DNA of 19,164 bases from an uncultured Duncaniella sp. (GTDB lineage: Bacteria; Bacteroidota; Bacteroidia; Bacteroidales; Muribaculaceae). Each line of letters starts with the position of its first letter. Position 1 is the stretch's first letter. Shown piece by piece: positions 15,206 through 19,164 of this stretch. Where the stretch lies: NCBI GenBank assembly GCA_958352885.1, contig CATWQI010000018.1:1-19164 (forward strand). The letters run 5' to 3'. Under the pieces are notes generated by a model. That model saw only the letters and a list, made by a program, of their open reading frames with translations, had not been told where the DNA came from and ran no database searches. The translations under genes and the position numbers were made by a program.

Positions 15206-15232
15206 TTATGTCTGAAATTCTTCGTATCTTTG
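15203..15232 (+). promoter_or_regulatory. Promoter upstream of the LysM fusion gene
   Basis: TTG (15203-15205), a 19-nt spacer and TATCTTTG (15225-15232) fit the Bacteroidota promoter well. The predicted start near 15238 leaves about 150 nt before the ATG at 15389, unusually long for this window. Confidence 0.6.
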
Positions 15233-15237
15233 CACTG

Positions 15238-15388
15238 AGTAACTCTTAAGAATCGATTTGTACTTAACCCATCGATTGTTATCAGAACAATACAGCTGGA
15301 GTACCGCGGATGAATTCTGAGTTACTTGGTTGAACCACTAATACATACGATTTAATCTTACAGAGTTACATTATAATTCTAACTTTCT
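15238..15388 (+). promoter_or_regulatory. Putative structured 5' leader
   Basis: Between the predicted start and the LysM gene lie complementary segments. AGTAACTC (15238-15245) pairs with 15319-15326, and AGAAT (15249-15253) pairs with 15314-15318, closing a domain of about 90 nt. Inside it, ATTGTT/AACAAT form a small hairpin (15275-15291), and AATCGAT/ATCGATT (15251-15257, 15271-15277) offer a competing pairing. It is not a tRNA and matches no riboswitch I can name. It may be a regulatory leader, a small RNA, or chance. Confidence 0.35.
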
Positions 15389-17191
15389 ATGAATTTCTCG
15401 AGACTCTCAGCCATCGCATCCATACTCTTTGCCTCAGCTTCTATTCTGCTTTCCGCAGGAGTCAGAGACCTTCCGGTCAAAACTGTCGGGGGCAAGTCAT
15501 ATTACTATTATGAGGTACCAGTCAAGGAAACTGTCTACTCCTTGACCCATAAACTTGGAGTAACCAAGGATGAAATAATCAGACATAATCCATCTGTTGC
15601 TGACGGGCTCAAGGCTGGGACCACTTTATACTTCCCTGTTGACGAAAGCACTGACATTTCAAGTTCTTCCGATGTGACAAACTCAGTAGGCTCACGTACC
15701 GTAACTCATAATGTCGAAAAAGGACAGACTATCTATGGAATAGCCACTAAATATGGCATCTCTACTGATAAACTGATTGAGCAGAATCCCATAGTGCGTG
15801 AGGGACTAAAGACCGGTCAGGTACTTCACATTACTATTCCAGGCAGCTCCGCACCTGACAAATCCGTGGCGTCTTCAGCTCTCGCGACAGCGCCTGCTTC
15901 GACCGGATCGAAAGCGAATGATGAGGTAAAAGGATACATTGTAAAGAAAAAGGAGACTTTCTATTCCATCGCACGTGTGCATGGCATATCTGTCGCCCAA
16001 CTCGAAGCAGCCAATCCTAACGTGTCAATACTCAAAGAAGGGCAGGTACTCAATATTCCCGCTCCGATCGTGACCGAGGAGCTTGCCGTGCAGGACAACT
16101 CGGTGACCGACTCAATTCAGGCACCTAATCAGATTGACCCTGACGCTCCTCTCACCATAGCTGTAATCCTCCCATTCATGCTCAATGAAGAAACACCATC
16201 CAAGAACGCACAGCGTTACACAGAATTTTACAAAGGAATGCTGCTTGCTGTAGACAGCCTCCGGAATAACGGCACACCAATCCATATCTCTGCCTACGAC
16301 TCTGAAGGCTCGTTGGATAAAGTAAAGGAGCTTCTTTCCCTCCCTGAACTCAAGAACAACCGCATCATAATCGCACCTGACAATGCCGCCCAGCTCACAG
16401 CGATAGGAGAATTTGGCAGAAACCACAATATTAAAGTGTTCAACACTTTCATCGTGAAGGATGAATCCTACTTAGTCAATCCGGAAATGATGCAGGGCAA
16501 TCTTCCGAGCAGCAAAATGTATGAGAAAGCCGTCCGGTCTTACACCGAACGCTTGGCTTACTCACATCCCGTCTTCATTTCCATGGCAGGCTCTACAGGG
16601 GACAAGGCAGATTTCATCGCTGACCTTAAAAAGAATCTCGACGAAAAAGGAATTGCTTACAGTGACATGACTGTCGATACGAAGCTGACACAGGCGGAAC
16701 TTAAACAGCTCCCGGTCAAGGACGCTTACACTTTTATCCCGACCTCTTCCAAGCAGAGTGACTTGAACAAGATAATGCCGGGTATTATCGAATGGCGTGA
16801 CGAGGCTGTAACAGCGTCTGTGAAACTTCTCGGTTATCCGGAATGGACCACATTCCGTGGAGAGACGCTCACAAACATGAAGAACCTGAATACCATAGTA
16901 TACTCACGTTTCTACACCGACGATGACAACCAACGAGCTCGCTCGCTTGAAAACAAATACAAAAAATGGTATGGGAACAGTATGGAGAGTGCGGTACCTC
17001 GTCAGGGACTTCTCGGGTTTGACACCGGGATGTTTCTTATAAAGTACCTGAAATACCCTGCTGCCAGATATGACGGTATCCAGAATGGATATTCGTTTGT
17101 TTCACCTGATGGTGTAGACGGTTATTTCAACGATGTCCTATATCTTGTCAATTTCCGTCCCGGCGGCCTCATTGAGAAAATAAATCTCTAA
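15389..17191 (+). CDS. Triple-LysM protein fused to a periplasmic-binding-protein-like domain
   Basis: The 600-residue exported protein starts with a signal peptide (about 1-23). Three LysM repeats follow, at about 39-84, 104-151 and 181-224; each begins with a (Y/H)xVxKxxTxYxI-type start and contains an xxNP turn. These bind peptidoglycan or other GlcNAc polymers. After a Ser/Ala-rich linker, residues ~254-600 (from APLTIAVILPFMLNEE) resemble a type-1 periplasmic substrate-binding fold, as in leucine-binding proteins. It probably sits in the periplasm held to the wall. No transporter genes are adjacent, so ligand sensing or scaffolding is as plausible as uptake. The PorT-like gene follows after 88 bp with no terminator. 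Confidence 0.9.
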   Translation: MNFSRLSAIASILFASASILLSAGVRDLPVKTVGGKSYYYYEVPVKETVYSLTHKLGVTKDEIIRHNPSVADGLKAGTTLYFPVDESTDISSSSDVTNSVGSRTVTHNVEKGQTIYGIATKYGISTDKLIEQNPIVREGLKTGQVLHITIPGSSAPDKSVASSALATAPASTGSKANDEVKGYIVKKKETFYSIARVHGISVAQLEAANPNVSILKEGQVLNIPAPIVTEELAVQDNSVTDSIQAPNQIDPDAPLTIAVILPFMLNEETPSKNAQRYTEFYKGMLLAVDSLRNNGTPIHISAYDSEGSLDKVKELLSLPELKNNRIIIAPDNAAQLTAIGEFGRNHNIKVFNTFIVKDESYLVNPEMMQGNLPSSKMYEKAVRSYTERLAYSHPVFISMAGSTGDKADFIADLKKNLDEKGIAYSDMTVDTKLTQAELKQLPVKDAYTFIPTSSKQSDLNKIMPGIIEWRDEAVTASVKLLGYPEWTTFRGETLTNMKNLNTIVYSRFYTDDDNQRARSLENKYKKWYGNSMESAVPRQGLLGFDTGMFLIKYLKYPAARYDGIQNGYSFVSPDGVDGYFNDVLYLVNFRPGGLIEKINL

Positions 17192-17279
17192 GAGCATACA
17201 TCACGGATTTCAGATCCGGCACAAAAAGATTGTCCCAGACGAATCCTCCCCCTTAACCAACCTCCAAAACAGCTAAACA

Positions 17280-17984
17280 ATGCGTAATATTTTACGAAAA
17301 ATATTTTTCCTCATACTTCTCTCTTTCTATCTGCCATTTACTGCCAGTGCACAGAGAGAGTACTCCCCAAACTTTGCCATAGGCGCCAAAGCCGGAGGAA
17401 CCATGTCCAGGATGTCATTTTCACCGGAGGTCCATCAAAAATTCACGAACGGACTGACAATGGGCGTGACCGCACGCTATACCGAAGAACGGTTCTTCGG
17501 TCTGATAGCTGAAATAAATCTTACGCAACGAGGCTGGGCAGAAGACTTTGCCCGTGACGAGGCTCCTGAATTTTCCTATTCGCGAACACTCACCTACATC
17601 CAGATTCCACTGCTTACCCATATCTACTTCGGCTCTAAAAAATTCAGAGGATTCGTTAATCTCGGTCCTGAATTCGGATATATGATAGGTAACTCCATCA
17701 ACGCCAACTTTGATTACGACAATTATGCGTCAATACAGGGATTTCCACAAGGCTACCGCACCAACGAACAGTTGAACATGGAAATCCAGAACAAGTTTGA
17801 CTACGGCATTGCTGCCGGCATAGGTATGGAATGGATTCTCAAGCGCAAGCACTCATTCTTCCTTGAAGGAAGATATTACTACGGTCTTGGCAATATATTC
17901 AAAGCCACTAAACGTGACTTCTTTGCCGCATCACGTGGCATGTCGATTGAGCTCACTCTCGGATATATGATTCGGATAAAATAG
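17280..17984 (+). CDS. PorT-like outer-membrane beta-barrel protein
   Basis: The 234-residue product has a clear signal peptide (MRNILRKIFFLILL..., cleavage after TASA at residue 24). The rest is a run of alternating amphipathic strands: NFAIGAKAGGTMSRMSF, GLIAEINLTQRGW, YIQIPLLTHIYFG, FRGFVNLGPEFGYMIG, KFDYGIAAGIGMEW, FFLEGRYYYGLGNIF and a last strand IELTLGYMIRI. The IQIPLL-x-YFG-x-GPEFGYMIG pattern is that of the PorT/outer-membrane beta-barrel family of Bacteroidota. PorT itself is tied to type IX secretion, but most family members have no known role, so I do not claim one. It is probably co-transcribed with the LysM gene and converges on the VKOR gene. Confidence 0.85.
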   Translation: MRNILRKIFFLILLSFYLPFTASAQREYSPNFAIGAKAGGTMSRMSFSPEVHQKFTNGLTMGVTARYTEERFFGLIAEINLTQRGWAEDFARDEAPEFSYSRTLTYIQIPLLTHIYFGSKKFRGFVNLGPEFGYMIGNSINANFDYDNYASIQGFPQGYRTNEQLNMEIQNKFDYGIAAGIGMEWILKRKHSFFLEGRYYYGLGNIFKATKRDFFAASRGMSIELTLGYMIRIK

Positions 17985-18007
17985 AGTTGACTTTCTCCAA
18001 CCCGTAT

Positions 18008-19027
18008 CTACTCCTCCTTACTTAGCTCATATCTGAATATTATAGGTATGAGCCAATTGAATACGAACAACGTTGTTCCATACGCAAGAAGCAATATCAC
18101 GGCATCAACCTTAATAGGTAACAGATTCCTGAATTCTCCCCCGGATAAGAATACTATGAAAATCACCCACATCAGAGCCTGTATGGTAAGACATAATGTA
18201 CACCAGGCTCCAATTTTAAACTTCTGGTATGCCACGCTCCATATTGTATAGGGAAGACAGCATACGCTGATTATCGCAAGATAATTCACACATTGTGGAT
18301 ATAATAATATGGCTATCTCACTGACCGTGAAATATGACAGGCCAATCTCACACCAAGGGAAAAGACCAAAAAGCCTGGAAGCATCAGTATCAAGCACTGT
18401 ACCACACCCGTTTTTCTGAATTATCCCACAGACTGAATCTGCAGCATCACTCTGAACGTGCGATTGCTTAAGCACAAGCAAATAACATACATATATTCCC
18501 AACCCATACAATACAGGCAAGATAACGGTAGCCCATGAATTATAGAGCCTATTATTTACAAAGCCATAGACAACCATAAACACTACAGACAATATCACAA
18601 ACCAACGCTCGAAATATTTTGCAATCTTCTTTAGCCTGTGTTGCATCAACTGCGTCTCCCCCGACTCTCCCGTTTTGGCACCAAACACGAATGCTCCATT
18701 CCACTTTTCCATGAAAGCGTCAACAGGCTCCTTGATTACCTTAAGCGAACGAGAGTGATATGTAACCACATCATCAGCTATAGATGTGACGATTACATAA
18801 TGACCATCCACCAACTGCGCCACAAAAGGGACTTTGCACTCCGACAAGTTCTTGCTATCGTTAGACTTCATCCTCACAACGTCCACATGATACTCACGTA
18901 GCAAATCCTCGATTCCAATCAAAGCAAGCTTAGGAGGATAGGCTATAAAACGCTCACTGCTATACTCCTCTGTATGGGGTATACCCAATATGTCAAGATA
19001 GTCAGAGAATAAAGTTCTGTTGTTCAT
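18008..19027 (-). CDS. C39-like domain fused to a VKOR-family disulfide-forming membrane protein
   Basis: The N-terminal ~115 residues resemble a peptidase C39-type fold: a short helical start, VPFVAQLVDGHYVIVTSIADD (67-87) with the family His76, and a following strand. The expected N-terminal catalytic Cys is not visible; its region reads PHTEEYSSERFIAY. Residues 140-335 hold about five to six membrane helices. These carry the VKOR pattern: Cys200-x7-Cys208 in the periplasmic loop, VLDTDASRLFG (211-221), and the active-site Cys276-x2-Cys279 (AWCTLC). VKOR passes electrons from new disulfides to quinone. Bacterial homologues often carry a thioredoxin domain, absent here; the frame ends at SKEE. 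It is transcribed alone after the terminator at 19123-19156. VKOR is confident; C39 is moderate. Confidence 0.85.
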   Translation of the reverse strand: MNNRTLFSDYLDILGIPHTEEYSSERFIAYPPKLALIGIEDLLREYHVDVVRMKSNDSKNLSECKVPFVAQLVDGHYVIVTSIADDVVTYHSRSLKVIKEPVDAFMEKWNGAFVFGAKTGESGETQLMQHRLKKIAKYFERWFVILSVVFMVVYGFVNNRLYNSWATVILPVLYGLGIYVCYLLVLKQSHVQSDAADSVCGIIQKNGCGTVLDTDASRLFGLFPWCEIGLSYFTVSEIAILLYPQCVNYLAIISVCCLPYTIWSVAYQKFKIGAWCTLCLTIQALMWVIFIVFLSGGEFRNLLPIKVDAVILLLAYGTTLFVFNWLIPIIFRYELSKEE

Positions 19028-19122
19028 AACATCGGATAGTTAAAGTATACGTATTCAGAACAACATACCCGAACGTTAAGTTCTATTCGGAACTCCGGAT
19101 GAAGCGGAGGGATATAAAAAAG

Positions 19123-19156
19123 GATAGCCGGTGTCCCGTTTCGGGAACCGGCTATC
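19123..19156 (-). terminator. Terminator of a gene beyond the right edge
   Basis: A 10-bp stem GATAGCCGGT (19123-19132) with 19147-19156 is extended by five more pairs (19134-19138 with 19142-19146) past a one-base bulge, closing on a TTT loop. On the minus strand it is followed by CCTTTTTTATAT, a good U-tract. It must end a minus-strand transcript entering from outside the window. Confidence 0.85.
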
Positions 19157-19164
19157 GGTTAGAG

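Noticed and set aside
15238..15330. Possible tRNA or tmRNA in the gal-LysM gap
   Set aside because: There is no GTTCGAATC-type T-loop, acceptor stem or CCA, so a tRNA is not supported.

Overview
The window is chromosomal DNA from a Bacteroidales bacterium. Muribaculaceae or a close relative is my best guess, but only an inference. Three things point to the order. Promoters match the Bacteroidota pattern (-7 TAnnTTTG, TTTG/TTG about 20 nt upstream). The transposon remnant is of the ISAon1 type. The gene content is typical: S16 with a long Ala/Glu tail, GldB-like lipoprotein, LysM plus binding-protein fusion, PorT-like barrel, MCE protein beside a cell-wall amidase. Most of the window is ordinary core genome.

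Left edge (1-760): decayed insertion-sequence DNA. One nearly complete deletion derivative (about 101-742) keeps both terminal inverted repeats and the C-terminal part of an ISAon1/ISL3-type transposase. The 5' end of a second, related copy lies at 1-56, so the two face each other across a 96-bp palindromic junction.

Housekeeping block (821-6880): rpsP (-), an AlgH/YqgE-family gene (-), a CDF metal-cation exporter (+) and miaB (-). Next come a small membrane-anchored hypothetical gene (+), divergent from miaB with overlapping promoters, and a large acetyl-CoA hydrolase/succinate CoA-transferase-type gene (+) ending at a bidirectional terminator.

Envelope block (6838-10132): a GldB-like lipoprotein gene (-) is divergent from a probable two-gene operon for an N-acetylmuramoyl-L-alanine amidase and an MCE/MlaD-like lipid-transport protein (+). 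The block is bounded by palindromic terminators.

Cytosolic and sugar block (10175-15205): an ABC-F ATPase with a degenerate second ATP site (-), then a galactose operon galM - nucleotidyltransferase - galK (+) with a well-formed promoter and a terminator. No galT is present. The nucleotidyltransferase sits where a uridylyltransferase would be expected, the most interesting metabolic inference here.

Right part (15203-19164): a promoter with a roughly 150-nt structured leader precedes a LysM/periplasmic-binding-protein fusion and a PorT-like outer-membrane barrel (+). On the minus strand at the edge is a membrane protein fusing a C39-peptidase-like domain, apparently without its catalytic cysteine, to a VKOR disulfide-forming domain. 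A terminator at the extreme right ends a transcript arriving from outside the window. If an unusual system exists here, it most likely involves this last gene and unseen neighbours to the right. No tRNA, rRNA, CRISPR array or phage gene was seen.
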